Under the pieces are notes generated by a model. It ran no database searches and was not told the DNA's origin. It worked only from the letters and a program-made list of their open reading frames with translations. A stretch of 64,000 nucleotides of DNA from Alphaproteobacteria bacterium (GTDB lineage: Bacteria; Pseudomonadota; Alphaproteobacteria; Rhodobacterales; Rhodobacteraceae). Numbering within the stretch: position 1 is the stretch's first letter; every line of letters starts with the position of its first letter. Both the position numbers and the translations under genes were made by a program. The stretch lies in the NCBI GenBank assembly GCA_030425145.1, contig JAUHVK010000015.1, positions 46,881 to 110,880 on the forward strand, written 5' to 3'. This document shows, one piece after another, positions 26,305 to 36,310 of this stretch.

Positions 26305-27405
26305 TCAGATTTCGCTGGTCTGATAGCTGGACCGCGCCAGCCATTCAGGATCGATTTCAACACCCCAGCCTGGCGCATCGGTGACGCGGGCGTGGCCGTC
26401 TTCAATTGTGTATGGCGACTCCACAAACAAGTCGTACTGCCACGGGTAGTAATCCGGGCCTTCGATGGAGAACTCGAGATATTTGCCCGCATTGGGGATC
26501 GCCCGCAGCAGGTGCATGGTGAAAAGTGTCACCATCGACCAGTTGGCGCAATGGGGGGTGACCGGCAATCCCGCAGCTTCAGCCATGCGCACAACGCGCA
26601 GCGTGCGGCAGATACCACCAAGATAGAGGATATCCGGCTGGGCGATATCCACCGCGCGCATGTCGATCATGCGCTTCCAAGTCGGCAAGTCGCAATCCTG
26701 TTCGCCACCTGTCACGTCAATCAGCAGCGCATCGGTGACGCGTTTGGTCTGTTCGAGTTCCCAATAAGGGCAGGGCTCCTCGAAATGGCTGAAGCCATGG
26801 TCCTGAAGCAAGCGACCCACTTCGATGGCGCGGTCCGGTGAATAACAGCTGTTGGCGTCGATCAGCAGCGCCACGTCTGGCCCCAGTTCCCGGCGCATGG
26901 TCGGGATGATCTCTTCGGTCCGGCCCGGCCATTCGTCCTGATTGCGCCCGACCTCCGCCCCGGCGCGGACCTTGAACGCGTCAAACCCTTGGGTGTCGCG
27001 CAGATGTTTGAGCCGCGCCGCCTCGTCCGCCGGGGTAATGTCGCGCTTCATCGACGACGCATAAGCGCGGATCGTACCCGGTGTGCCGCCCAGCAGTTCG
27101 ACCACCGGTTTGCCCTGCTGCTTGCCGCGCCAGTCCCAGATCGCGGTGTCCAGCCCCGCCATCGCGCGGCGCAGATAAGAGCCGGGGAATTTGTGTTCGC
27201 GTTCGGTCACAATATCCAGCAGATCGTCCAGATCGGTGGTGTCCTTGCCCAGCGTCCAAGGTGCCACCTGCCGGTGCAGAACCTGACAGGTGATGTCCGA
27301 GTTGTAGGTTGAAACCTGACCCCATCCCTGCGTTCCGTCCTCGCCCGTGACACGTACAAAGCCCACGTCCGGCGTGGTGAAGGTCTCGATGGATTTCAGC
27401 TTCAT
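26305..27405 (-). CDS. Mandelate racemase/muconate lactonizing enzyme (enolase superfamily) protein
   Basis: AFKVRAGAEVG...LLIDANSCYSPDRAIEVGRLLQDHGFSHFEEPCPYWEL...DILYLGGICRTLRVVRMAEAAGLPVTPH. Confidence 0.88.
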   Translation of the reverse strand: MKLKSIETFTTPDVGFVRVTGEDGTQGWGQVSTYNSDITCQVLHRQVAPWTLGKDTTDLDDLLDIVTEREHKFPGSYLRRAMAGLDTAIWDWRGKQQGKPVVELLGGTPGTIRAYASSMKRDITPADEAARLKHLRDTQGFDAFKVRAGAEVGRNQDEWPGRTEEIIPTMRRELGPDVALLIDANSCYSPDRAIEVGRLLQDHGFSHFEEPCPYWELEQTKRVTDALLIDVTGGEQDCDLPTWKRMIDMRAVDIAQPDILYLGGICRTLRVVRMAEAAGLPVTPHCANWSMVTLFTMHLLRAIPNAGKYLEFSIEGPDYYPWQYDLFVESPYTIEDGHARVTDAPGWGVEIDPEWLARSSYQTSEI

Positions 27406-27416
27406 GGCATGTCCTT

Positions 27417-29033
27417 TCAGGCAAGCGCGTCTTGCAGGATGAGGTCCGAGGCTTTTTCGCCAACCATGATGGCGGGCGCGTTGGTGTTGCCTGTGGGGAT
27501 GGATGGGAAGATCGACGCGTCAGCCACCCGCAGTCCTTCGACGCCGCGCACTCGCAGGCGGGGGTCCACAACCGAAGTCGCCGGATCGCTGCCCATGCGG
27601 CAGGTCGAGCATTGGTGGAACACGGTCCAGGCGGTCTTGCGGATATAAGCCTCAATCGCGGCGTCATCATCAACCTGCGCACCTGGCAGCAACTCGCTTT
27701 CGATGACAGCGCTCATGGCTTGAGTTCCCGCAATCCGACGCATCAGTTTGGTCCCGGCCAGCATCAGGGCACGGTCATACTCGGTGGATAGGTAGTTCGG
27801 GTGCATTTCGGGCGCTGTAAACGGATCGGGTGAGCGGATTTGCAGATGCCCGACACTGGTTGGTTTGCACGGGTTGAACCCGATCAGTAGGCCGGGGAAT
27901 GGATCGGGGCTCATCAACGGCCGCACGCCGACAGGGGCGCGGGTATAGCTGACCGGTGAGAAGTAAAGTTGCAGGTCGGGGGCGGAGGAGTCCTCCAGCA
28001 CGCGGATGAACCCGCCGCCCTGATTGAGGCTCAGCGACAGTGGCCCCTTACGATTCAGCGCGTATTGCAGCGCGACCTTCATCTTGCCCAACAGGGGGCG
28101 CAGTTCCTGATTGAGGCTCGCGACCTTCGACACATAGAGGTTGTCGCTGCCCAGATGGTCCTGAAGGTTCCGGCCCACCTGTGAGGCGTCCAGAAGAACG
28201 TCGATGCCGTGGTCCTGCAACACCTGTCCCGGCCCGATGCCCGAGAGTTGCAACAGTTGCGGAGAGTTGATCGCGCCGCCAGACAGGATCACCTCGCTCT
28301 TGGCGCGGGCGGTCTTGATCTGACCTTTATGAAGGTATTCGACGCCGATAGCGCGCTTGCCGTCGAAGAGAACGCGGGTCGCATGCGCCCGTGTGCGGAT
28401 CTTGAGGTTTGGCCGTTTGCGTGCGGGATCAAGGTAACAGCGTGCGGAGGAAGCGCGGAACCCGTTGCGCGTGGTGATCTGGTAGGTCGCTGCGCCTTCC
28501 ATTTCGGGGCCGTTGTAATCCGCGTTTGTCGGAAACCCGGCTTGCGTTGCGGCTTCAAGATAGACGCGCGTGAGGGGGTGCACTTCCGGCAGCACGTCAT
28601 GCACCGCCAGCGGACCATCTGTGCCCCGCGCCGCGCTTGGTGCGCCGTCCCAGTTTTCCATCCGTCGGAACAGCGGTTCCACATCGCTCCAGCCCCAGCC
28701 GGGGGCGACAGCGTTCCATTCGGCGTAATCGTTGCGATGGCCCCGCACATAGACCATCGCGTTGATCGACGAAGACCCACCAAGCACCTTGCCGCGCGGC
28801 CAGTAGATCGGGCGATTGTCCAGGTTTGGGTCCGGCTCTGTGATGTATTTCCAATTGACCTTGGCGTCGTAGAAAATCTTGCCGTAGCCGATCGGAACCT
28901 GAACCCAAGGTGTCTTGTCCGACCCGCCAGCTTCGAGAAGGAGCACGGTGTATTTGCCTGATGCAGTCAGACGATTGGCCAGCACAGACCCGGCGGACCC
29001 TGCTCCGACGATCACGAAATCAAATGCGTCCAA
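27417..29033 (-). CDS. GMC family oxidoreductase (choline dehydrogenase-like)
   Basis: DFVIVGAGSAGSVLANRLTASGKYTVLLLEAGG...PRGKVLGGSSSINAMVYVRG...ILSGGAINSPQLLQLSGIGP. Confidence 0.93.
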   Translation of the reverse strand: MDAFDFVIVGAGSAGSVLANRLTASGKYTVLLLEAGGSDKTPWVQVPIGYGKIFYDAKVNWKYITEPDPNLDNRPIYWPRGKVLGGSSSINAMVYVRGHRNDYAEWNAVAPGWGWSDVEPLFRRMENWDGAPSAARGTDGPLAVHDVLPEVHPLTRVYLEAATQAGFPTNADYNGPEMEGAATYQITTRNGFRASSARCYLDPARKRPNLKIRTRAHATRVLFDGKRAIGVEYLHKGQIKTARAKSEVILSGGAINSPQLLQLSGIGPGQVLQDHGIDVLLDASQVGRNLQDHLGSDNLYVSKVASLNQELRPLLGKMKVALQYALNRKGPLSLSLNQGGGFIRVLEDSSAPDLQLYFSPVSYTRAPVGVRPLMSPDPFPGLLIGFNPCKPTSVGHLQIRSPDPFTAPEMHPNYLSTEYDRALMLAGTKLMRRIAGTQAMSAVIESELLPGAQVDDDAAIEAYIRKTAWTVFHQCSTCRMGSDPATSVVDPRLRVRGVEGLRVADASIFPSIPTGNTNAPAIMVGEKASDLILQDALA

Positions 29034-29153
29034 GCCAGTCCTCCGATGGTCGCGTGTCGAGATCTTGAAACGATCTCGGGCGTCGCCTGATCGTCAATTG
29101 CAAAGCGTTAGATGGATCATTCCTGTCGTGCAACCCATCGGAACTTGGACGGA

Positions 29154-29996
29154 TCATTTCTCCAACTGCTCTAGGAACCACGACCGGAACTGCGAGGCCG
29201 CCGCGCTGGGTTCGGGCACGGACAGGAAATAGCCTTCCTGGCTTGGGATGGAGGCCGAATGCGCCCGTTCGACCACGCCTGTGCGGATCGCGTGCCCTGC
29301 GAGCACCGCGCTTACAAGCGCAACGCCATTGCCATGCGCCGCCAGTTGCAGCGCCATGCCGTAGGTGTCTACAAAGAGTGAAGGGTGCCGTTGGCCGCCC
29401 ACCTTGTCCGACCAAGCACGCCATCCGCTTGACGTACCAACCGTTTCGATCAGTGGCAGTGTGTCGAGCGTGCCTGCAAGAGCAGGGGATTTCAGGGCGA
29501 TCAGGTTGTTCGGCTGTAGCGGTTCGGCATTTCGCCCGGCCTGTTTTGAGGACCCGAACCGGATTTCGACATCGGCGCGGGCCGAGTGAAAATCGTCTGG
29601 CCAGATTGCGCTGAGCAGGCGCAACCGGATGTTCGGGTGGCGGGCGGTGAAATCAGGCAGGCGCGGGGCGATGACCCATTGCGCAACACTCACCGAGGTG
29701 GCGACCGTCAGCAGGTTTTCGACCGGCCCGGCCTCGAACCGGCTTGCCGCGCCGGCCAGCGCGTCGAGCGCCGTGCTGATCTCGGGCAGGAGTCGCCGTC
29801 CGTCATCGGTGAGCATCAGACCCCGTGCTTGCCGCACAAAGAGCGGTACCCGCAGGCGCAGTTCCAGCGATTTCACCTGCTGACTGACGGCCGATTGGGT
29901 CAGGCCGATTTCCTCGGCGGCGGCGGTAAAGCTCAAATGCCGGGCCGCAGCCTCGAACGAGCGGAACCATGTAAGCGGTGGGAGGGATTTTGCCAT
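29154..29996 (-). CDS. LysR-family transcriptional regulator (GcvA-like)
   Basis: PPLTWFRSFEAAARHLSFTAAAEEIGLTQSAVSQQVKSLELRLRVPLFVRQARGLMLTDDGR. Confidence 0.9.
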   Translation of the reverse strand: MAKSLPPLTWFRSFEAAARHLSFTAAAEEIGLTQSAVSQQVKSLELRLRVPLFVRQARGLMLTDDGRRLLPEISTALDALAGAASRFEAGPVENLLTVATSVSVAQWVIAPRLPDFTARHPNIRLRLLSAIWPDDFHSARADVEIRFGSSKQAGRNAEPLQPNNLIALKSPALAGTLDTLPLIETVGTSSGWRAWSDKVGGQRHPSLFVDTYGMALQLAAHGNGVALVSAVLAGHAIRTGVVERAHSASIPSQEGYFLSVPEPSAAASQFRSWFLEQLEK

Positions 29997-30102
29997 TGGT
30001 CAAGCCAGCCATTACTCTTGCTAATACCTAGCCCTGCAATTCATTCGTTTGTCAAAGAAATTGCCGGTTCCTAGTGTCTCCGACAGCGAACAGGAGCCCG
30101 AC

Positions 30103-30702
30103 ATGACACCAGAGATCCGCAAAATCGTGACCTATGACGAAGAGGTCCTGATCGAGGGATTTCGTGCCGCCGAAACACCTTGGCGTATGTTCGCTGTGGC
30201 TGCAGTAGTGCGGAACCCATGGGCGGGGCGTTTCGTCGAAGACCTAACCCCCGAGATCCGCGCTTATGGGCCGGTTCTGGGCGAGATGCTCACCGAGCGG
30301 ATGCTGCGGCTGGCGGGGGGCGGTGACGCGATTGAGGCCTATGGCAAGGCGGCGGTGGTCGGTCTTGATGGCGAGGTCGAACACGCTTCGGGCCTGATCC
30401 ACACACTGCGGTTCGGCAACCACTTCAGGCAGGCGGTCGGTGCCAAGTCTTACCTCGCCTTCACCAACACACGCGGCCCCGCGAATGCGCCGATCATGGT
30501 GCCGCTGATGGACAAGAACGATGCGGGGCGGCGGTCGCATTACCTGACCATCCAGTTCGCTATTCCTGATGCGCCACGCGCGGATGAGATTGTCGTCGTT
30601 CTGGGTGCGGCGACGTCGGGCCGTCCGCATCACCGGATCGGCGACCGTTATCAGGATCTCAAGGATTTGGGCCATGACCTGGACAACCCGGCCGCGGTCT
30701 GA
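30103..30702 (+). CDS. Amino acid synthesis family protein (DUF1185-like)
   Basis: RKIVTYDEEVLIEGFRAAETPWRMFAVAAVVRNPWAGRFVEDL...GKAAVVGLDGEVEHASGLIHTLRFGNHFR. Confidence 0.8.
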   Translation: MTPEIRKIVTYDEEVLIEGFRAAETPWRMFAVAAVVRNPWAGRFVEDLTPEIRAYGPVLGEMLTERMLRLAGGGDAIEAYGKAAVVGLDGEVEHASGLIHTLRFGNHFRQAVGAKSYLAFTNTRGPANAPIMVPLMDKNDAGRRSHYLTIQFAIPDAPRADEIVVVLGAATSGRPHHRIGDRYQDLKDLGHDLDNPAAV

Positions 30703-31453
30703 GCGGGCTGGCCTTGCCGCGATTGAGGCGGGGGCCGGTGCACAGATTGTGCTGTTGCACGGCGTCGGCCTGCGATCCGAGGCGTGGAACCGGCAGATCG
30801 ACGCTTTGGCGGAGCGGTACCATGTGACCGCGCTGGACATGCCGGGGCATGGCGACAGCGCAGTGCGTAGGGGAATGGAGTGTGTTGCCGATTACGCCGA
30901 TGCTGTGCTGGACGCTATCGATGGCCCCGCGATGGTGGTTGGGCATTCGATGGGGGCGATGATCGCGCTGGAGCTCGCAGTGCGCGCACCGGATCGGCTG
31001 CGAGGCGTCGTTGCACTGAATGCGATTTTCGAGCGGAGCCCCGAGGCTTCGGCTGCTGTGCAGGCGCGGGCGGCGGAATTGGATGGCATAAGCGTTGCGG
31101 AGCCTACGGGGGCTTTGGATCGCTGGTTCGGCGACGCGGCCACGAACGAACGGACGGCCTGCCATGAATGGCTCTGTTCCGTGACACCCGCAGGCTACAA
31201 GGCAGCCTACACCGCCTTTGCCCATACCACCGGACCGCGCCGCGAGGACTTGGCGGGTCTGTTCTGCTCTGCGCTTTTCATGACTGGCGCGCTGGAACCG
31301 AACTCGACCCCAGCAATGTCTGAGGCGATGGCCAAACTTGCGCCGAAAGGCCGCGCGATCATCGTGCCTGATGCAGCGCACATGATGCCCATGACCCATG
31401 CCGAGGTGGTCAACGCGGCGATCTTGGACTTTGCCGCCGAGGTGCTGGCTTGA
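30674..31453 (+). CDS. Alpha/beta hydrolase
   Basis: IVLLHGVGLRSEAW...ALDMPGHGDS...VVGHSMGAMIALELA. Confidence 0.9.
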   Translation: MTWTTRPRSERAGLAAIEAGAGAQIVLLHGVGLRSEAWNRQIDALAERYHVTALDMPGHGDSAVRRGMECVADYADAVLDAIDGPAMVVGHSMGAMIALELAVRAPDRLRGVVALNAIFERSPEASAAVQARAAELDGISVAEPTGALDRWFGDAATNERTACHEWLCSVTPAGYKAAYTAFAHTTGPRREDLAGLFCSALFMTGALEPNSTPAMSEAMAKLAPKGRAIIVPDAAHMMPMTHAEVVNAAILDFAAEVLA

Positions 31454-31494
31454 CCCCGATTGATATCACTCTCTTCTTGGAAAGGACCTGAGAC

Positions 31495-32529
31495 ATGGAT
31501 TTCTCGCTTTTCGTGCACATGGAACGTCTGACACCGGACCAGCCGCATGACCAGTTGAACGAGGAGTTCATCGCGCTGTGCAAGATGGCGGATGAGGCCG
31601 GGATGCGAGCGGTCTGGACCGGCGAACACCACGGGATGGAGTTCACCATTGCGCCGAACCCTCTGATGTCCTTGGTGAATATCGCCCATCATACAAAAAA
31701 CGTGCGGCTGGGAACCGGCACCGTGATCGCGCCGTTCTGGCATCCGATCAAGCTTGCCGGCGAGGCCGCGTCGGCGGACCTGCTGACCGGCGGGCGGATC
31801 GAGCTGGGGATCGCGCGGGGGGCCTACGCATACGAATATGAACGCCTGAGGCCCGGCATGGACGCGTGGGAAGCGGGACAGCGGATGCGGGAGATCACGC
31901 CGCTCCTTCGCAAGCTCTGGGCGGGGGATTGCGCGCATGAGGGCGAGTACTTCCAGTTCCCGGCAACCACCTCGGCCCCGAAACCAGTGCAGCCCGATGG
32001 CCCGCCGATCTGGATCGCTGCACGTGATCCGAGCAGCCATGAGTTTGGCGTGCATAACGGGTTCAACATTCAGGTCACGCCTCTCTGGATGGGGATGGAA
32101 GAGATCGAAACCCTGATGGGCCGTTTCAACGCTGCCTGTGCCAGTTACGATGGCCCGCGCCCGAAGATCATGTTGTTACACCACACCTATGTCGGTGCGG
32201 ACGAGGCGGACGTGGCGGTTGCGGCCAAGGAATTGTCGCGCTTTTATTGCTATTTCGGGGCATGGTTCCAGAACAAGCGCCCAGTGAGCCAAGGCTTGAT
32301 TGCGTCGCTGAGTGAGGAAGAGATGGCGGCCAACACAATGATGTCACCCGAGAACATGGCGCGCGACCTGACCATCGGCACAGCGGATCAGGTTATCGAT
32401 CAGATCAAGGCTTACGAGGATTTAGGTTATGATGAATACTCGTTCTGGATCGACAGCGGCATGAGTTTCGAACGCAAACGCGCGTCGCTTGCGCGCTTTA
32501 TCGACGACGTGATGCCGGCCTTTCAGTGA
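31495..32529 (+). CDS. LLM class (luciferase-like) flavin-dependent oxidoreductase
   Basis: MDFSLFVHMER...AVWTGEHHGMEFTIAPNPLMSLVNIAHHTKNVRLGTGTVIAPFWHPIKLAGEAASADLLTGGRIELGIARG. Confidence 0.92.
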   Translation: MDFSLFVHMERLTPDQPHDQLNEEFIALCKMADEAGMRAVWTGEHHGMEFTIAPNPLMSLVNIAHHTKNVRLGTGTVIAPFWHPIKLAGEAASADLLTGGRIELGIARGAYAYEYERLRPGMDAWEAGQRMREITPLLRKLWAGDCAHEGEYFQFPATTSAPKPVQPDGPPIWIAARDPSSHEFGVHNGFNIQVTPLWMGMEEIETLMGRFNAACASYDGPRPKIMLLHHTYVGADEADVAVAAKELSRFYCYFGAWFQNKRPVSQGLIASLSEEEMAANTMMSPENMARDLTIGTADQVIDQIKAYEDLGYDEYSFWIDSGMSFERKRASLARFIDDVMPAFQ

Positions 32530-32537
32530 GGGATTCC

Positions 32538-34016
32538 ATGACCAAGCTTCCGCATTATCCGCTTTTCATTGACGGCGCTTGGACCGAAGGGGGCAGCGGT
32601 CAGGTGATGACCTCGCAAAATCCGGCGACAGGCGCGGATTGGGCGACATTCGCCTGCGCGGATGCGGGCGATGTGGATCAAGCGATTGGGGCTGCGCGGC
32701 GGGCGTTGAACGATCCGGCGTGGCGCGACATGACCCAGACGCAGCGGGGTAAGTTGCTTTACCGTTTGGCAGACCTGATCGCGGAACATGCACAAGAGAT
32801 TGGCCGGATCGAGACCACCGACAGCGGTAAGCTCTTGGCAGAAACGGCCAGTCAGACGGGTTATGTCGCTGACTACTATCGCTACTACGCGGGATTGGCG
32901 GACAAGATCGAAGGTGCTGTTCTGCCCATCGACAAACCGGACATGCATGTCTTCACCCGCCGTGAACCGATTGGCGTCGTGGTGGCCATCGTGCCGTGGA
33001 ATGCTCAGATGTTCCTGACGGCGACCAAGCTTGGCCCGGCTTTGGCGGCGGGGTGCGCGGTGGTGCTGAAAGCGTCCGAGATCGCGCCTGCGCCGATGTT
33101 GGAATTCGCGCGGCTGATCGAAAAGGCGGGCTTTCCGCCGGGGGTGGTATCGGTGATCACGGGCGATGCCGAGAGCTGTGCCATCCCGCTGACGCGTCAC
33201 CCAGATGTGGACCGGATCGCCTTTACCGGCGGGCCGGAAACGGCACGGCACGTGATCCGTAATTCTGCCGAAAATTTCGCAGTCACGACGCTGGAATTGG
33301 GCGGGAAATCCCCGATCCTTGTCTTTGAGGATGCCGATTTGGATGGCGCGGCCAACGGCCTGATCGCGGGCAATTTCGGTGCGTCGGGACAAAGCTGTGT
33401 CGCTGGCAGCCGTGGCTTGGTGCACCGGTCGGTGATGGATGATCTGATCGCGCGGATCGAGGCCAAGATGGCTGGCGTGGTTATTGGCGACCCGCTGGAG
33501 GCGGCAACTCATGTGGGGCCACTTTGTACTGAGGCGCAGGTCAGGCGGATTGAAACCACACTGGCTGCAGCGATCGAGGGCGGCGCGCAAATCCGGTTTG
33601 GCGGAGCGCGGCTGGATCGGCCCGGGAACTACATGTCACCCACTCTGGTGCAATGCGCCAATGCCGAAACCGAAACGCTCAAGGTCGAGATGTTCGGCCC
33701 CGTCATGTCACTTTTGCCATTCGATACGGAAGAGGAAGCCATCGCGTTGGCGAACGACACCTCCTTCGGGTTGGGATCGGGCGTCTTCACCCAGAACATT
33801 GCCCGTGCGCATCGCGTGTCGGCCCGGATCAAGGCGGGGATTTGCTGGGTGAACACCTATCGCGCCGTATCACCCATCGCGCCGTTTGGTGGTTTCAACC
33901 AGTCGGGCTATGGACGCGAGGCTGGTATTGAGGCGATCCATGATTACACCCGCACCAAGACTGTCTGGATCAGCACGTCGGAGAAACCGATGGCCAATCC
34001 CTTTGTGATGCGGTGA
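32538..34016 (+). CDS. Aldehyde dehydrogenase
   Basis: NIAFTGGPETA/TLELGGKSPILVF...GASGQSCVAGSR...GGFNQSGYGREAG. Confidence 0.93.
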   Translation: MTKLPHYPLFIDGAWTEGGSGQVMTSQNPATGADWATFACADAGDVDQAIGAARRALNDPAWRDMTQTQRGKLLYRLADLIAEHAQEIGRIETTDSGKLLAETASQTGYVADYYRYYAGLADKIEGAVLPIDKPDMHVFTRREPIGVVVAIVPWNAQMFLTATKLGPALAAGCAVVLKASEIAPAPMLEFARLIEKAGFPPGVVSVITGDAESCAIPLTRHPDVDRIAFTGGPETARHVIRNSAENFAVTTLELGGKSPILVFEDADLDGAANGLIAGNFGASGQSCVAGSRGLVHRSVMDDLIARIEAKMAGVVIGDPLEAATHVGPLCTEAQVRRIETTLAAAIEGGAQIRFGGARLDRPGNYMSPTLVQCANAETETLKVEMFGPVMSLLPFDTEEEAIALANDTSFGLGSGVFTQNIARAHRVSARIKAGICWVNTYRAVSPIAPFGGFNQSGYGREAGIEAIHDYTRTKTVWISTSEKPMANPFVMR

Positions 34017-34040
34017 TGATTGCTGGGTCTGGCGCGAGGG

Positions 34041-34916
34041 CTACCGGCCCTTGATGCGGATCGAAAAACTGCGCCTTGCACCCTGCGGTGGCCTTGGAAA
34101 CGGGGCTGCGCTGCGGACCAACTGAAGAGCTGCCTGATCGAGTGTCGCGGAGCCCGAGCTTTGCGCCAGAGATACGGCTGAGACGCCACCAGAAGCGGTG
34201 ATGGTGAACGCGATCACGGCTGCGCCTGTTGCCCGCACGCGGAGTTTTCCGGCGCGAGAGAGGGCGCGCATGACCAAACCGGGATAGGCGCTGGCGGCCG
34301 CGCTGCCAGCATCGTTCGCGCGACCTGCGTCGCCGGTTTGACGCGCTGTCGCACGCTCTTGTCCGGTTGCAGCGCCGACTCGTGCTGATTGCGCCGACGT
34401 GCCACGGGTCGTTTGTTTGGCCGTTTCGCGGGTCTTCCGCGTTTGGCGCGGAGCGGCCTTCCTGACCTGCGGGCGCAAGGACTGCACGACGGCGGCGGTT
34501 GTGATCTCTGTTTCTTGGGCCTCTTGCGCCATGGCATGGATGCGCTGCTGGGGAGGTGCGGGCGCGAGGGTTTGGTTTGGCTGCGATGCGGGTGACATGA
34601 CCGCGGGAGCTGGGACAAGGCGGGCCGCTGTGTCTTGCGTAGGAGCGGTCTCTGGCGTCTGAGGCGCGAGGGCTTGGCTTTGACGGGGTTGGGGTAGGGC
34701 CGTTGGTGTGTCTGCCTCTATCATCTCAGGTTGTGTCGCAGTTGGTGATCCCACTGCCAGATCCTCAAAGGCGTTGCCAAGGCGTACCGCCATCGTTCCT
34801 GTGCCGCCTTCGATCATCGCCGGAGCAGGGGGTACAAGTGTCAAAGCCACGGCTCCATGTGCCACAATGGCGAGCGTCAGGGCGACGGCCTTTGGAATGA
34901 CTGAAGGTCGGGTCAT
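34041..34916 (-). CDS. tonB: TonB-like energy transducer
   Basis: N-terminal TM, Pro/Gln/Thr-rich periplasmic linker, C-terminal VAFTITASGGVSAVSLAQSSGSATLDQAALQLVRSAAPFPRPP TonB fold. Confidence 0.85.
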   Translation of the reverse strand: MTRPSVIPKAVALTLAIVAHGAVALTLVPPAPAMIEGGTGTMAVRLGNAFEDLAVGSPTATQPEMIEADTPTALPQPRQSQALAPQTPETAPTQDTAARLVPAPAVMSPASQPNQTLAPAPPQQRIHAMAQEAQETEITTAAVVQSLRPQVRKAAPRQTRKTRETAKQTTRGTSAQSARVGAATGQERATARQTGDAGRANDAGSAAASAYPGLVMRALSRAGKLRVRATGAAVIAFTITASGGVSAVSLAQSSGSATLDQAALQLVRSAAPFPRPPQGARRSFSIRIKGR

Positions 34917-35299
34917 GGCGCCCCGCGCTCGGTGACGATCACAACCCGCTCGGCCCCGGTCATCCGCAGATCGCGCCCGGCGGCGATCAGGTGCTTTGCG
35001 GGAAGGGCGCGGTCGGGGATGACCCTGACGAGCCTGCGCGCGTCTTCGGGGAGTGTTGCGAGAAGTTCGGCAGCAGAGGTGAGGCTGGACCCGTTCCATG
35101 TCAACCGACCATCCGGGTGGATCACCAGCGCGTCGGCGGACGCATCGGGATCAAGTTCGGCTGTCCGGACGAGTTCGAGGTCGCGGTCGATAGGTGTGGC
35201 AAGGGTGCCTGCGACAAGAAAGAAGATCAGCATCAGGAAAACGATGTTGATCAGCGCGATGGTGGGTTCCCGATCACCTTTTGATTGCCGGTGTTTCAT
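34913..35299 (-). CDS. exbD: Biopolymer transport protein ExbD-like
   Basis: PTIALINIVFLMLIFFLVAGTL TM motif; overlaps tonB by 4 nt. Confidence 0.85.
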   Translation of the reverse strand: MKHRQSKGDREPTIALINIVFLMLIFFLVAGTLATPIDRDLELVRTAELDPDASADALVIHPDGRLTWNGSSLTSAAELLATLPEDARRLVRVIPDRALPAKHLIAAGRDLRMTGAERVVIVTERGAP

Positions 35300-35676
35300 G
35301 TCGCCTCCAGTACAGTGACACGGATGTGAGAGACACCGCGCAATGCGCCCAAGAGGTCTGTCAGGCGCTGGGCCGTCACATCGTCTTTTGTCGCCACAAG
35401 CACGTTTGCTTCGTCGCCGGAACCGCGCAGCGCATCGATCCGGGGTGCTAGGGTGGACAGCGGGTTATCCTGACCGTTGATGAGGACGTGATCCGCCGAG
35501 AGCGTCAGAAAAATCGGTGCTTCATCTGCCGTGCCTCCTCCTGCGGAGGCCGCCATCAGGTCGATTTCCGAAAACCGAGTGAAGGTCGAACTTAGCATGA
35601 AGAACAGCAGCAACAGGAAGATGACATCGATCAGCGATGTCATCGAAAGCCTGCGCCGGAACCGTGCCCTACGCAT
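35296..35676 (-). CDS. exbD: Biopolymer transport protein ExbD-like (second copy)
   Basis: LSMTSLIDVIFLLLLFFMLSSTFTRFSEIDL. Confidence 0.88.
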   Translation of the reverse strand: MRRARFRRRLSMTSLIDVIFLLLLFFMLSSTFTRFSEIDLMAASAGGGTADEAPIFLTLSADHVLINGQDNPLSTLAPRIDALRGSGDEANVLVATKDDVTAQRLTDLLGALRGVSHIRVTVLEAT

Positions 35677-36310
35677 AGACGCGCTGCGGGCGTTCGGACG
35701 TCACGCGCCTGGGGGCTAGAATGGTGGTCAGCGATGATTGCGCCAGTACCCTGTCACGGTCCATTCGGGTTTCAAACCACGTCAGCACAAGGGCAGTCGG
35801 CATGGCCACTGCCAATCCAACGGCAGTGGTGAGCAAGGCAACCCAGATGCCACCGGCGAGAAGGGACGGGTCAACCTGACTGCCTGCCTCCTGCAACGCC
35901 TGAAAAGCCGAGATCATGCCGAGCACCGTGCCAAAGAGCCCGAGCAGGGGCGCCAGCTGCGCAACCGAGTCGAGCAGGCGAAAGCCGCTTTCCAACCTCG
36001 CAAAACGGCTATCTGCCTCGGCGTCGAGACGCGCGGTGTCGGTTTGTCCCTGCATTGCCATGACGATCACCGGAGAAAGATAGCCGCGGGAGGTTTCGAT
36101 CTGCGAAAGGGCGGATATCCTGTCGCCTCGATCCCAGGCCTCAACAGCGGCGCGCAGGGCTGCGTGTCGGCCTACGCCAGCGGTGGCAAACTGCCAGAGT
36201 TTGTACAGGCACACGGTGAGAACCAGAATGGATGCCGCGCCCAGCAGAAGAACCACCGGCCCACCAAGCTCGGATATCTGCTGGATGGCCTCAAGCAGTG
36301 TATTGATCAT
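35669..36310 (-). CDS. exbB: MotA/TolQ/ExbB proton channel
   Basis: LLDSVAQLAPLLGLFGTVLGMISAFQALQEAGSQVDPSLLAGGIWVALLTTAVGLAVAMPT. Confidence 0.9.
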   Translation of the reverse strand: MINTLLEAIQQISELGGPVVLLLGAASILVLTVCLYKLWQFATAGVGRHAALRAAVEAWDRGDRISALSQIETSRGYLSPVIVMAMQGQTDTARLDAEADSRFARLESGFRLLDSVAQLAPLLGLFGTVLGMISAFQALQEAGSQVDPSLLAGGIWVALLTTAVGLAVAMPTALVLTWFETRMDRDRVLAQSSLTTILAPRRVTSERPQRVYA

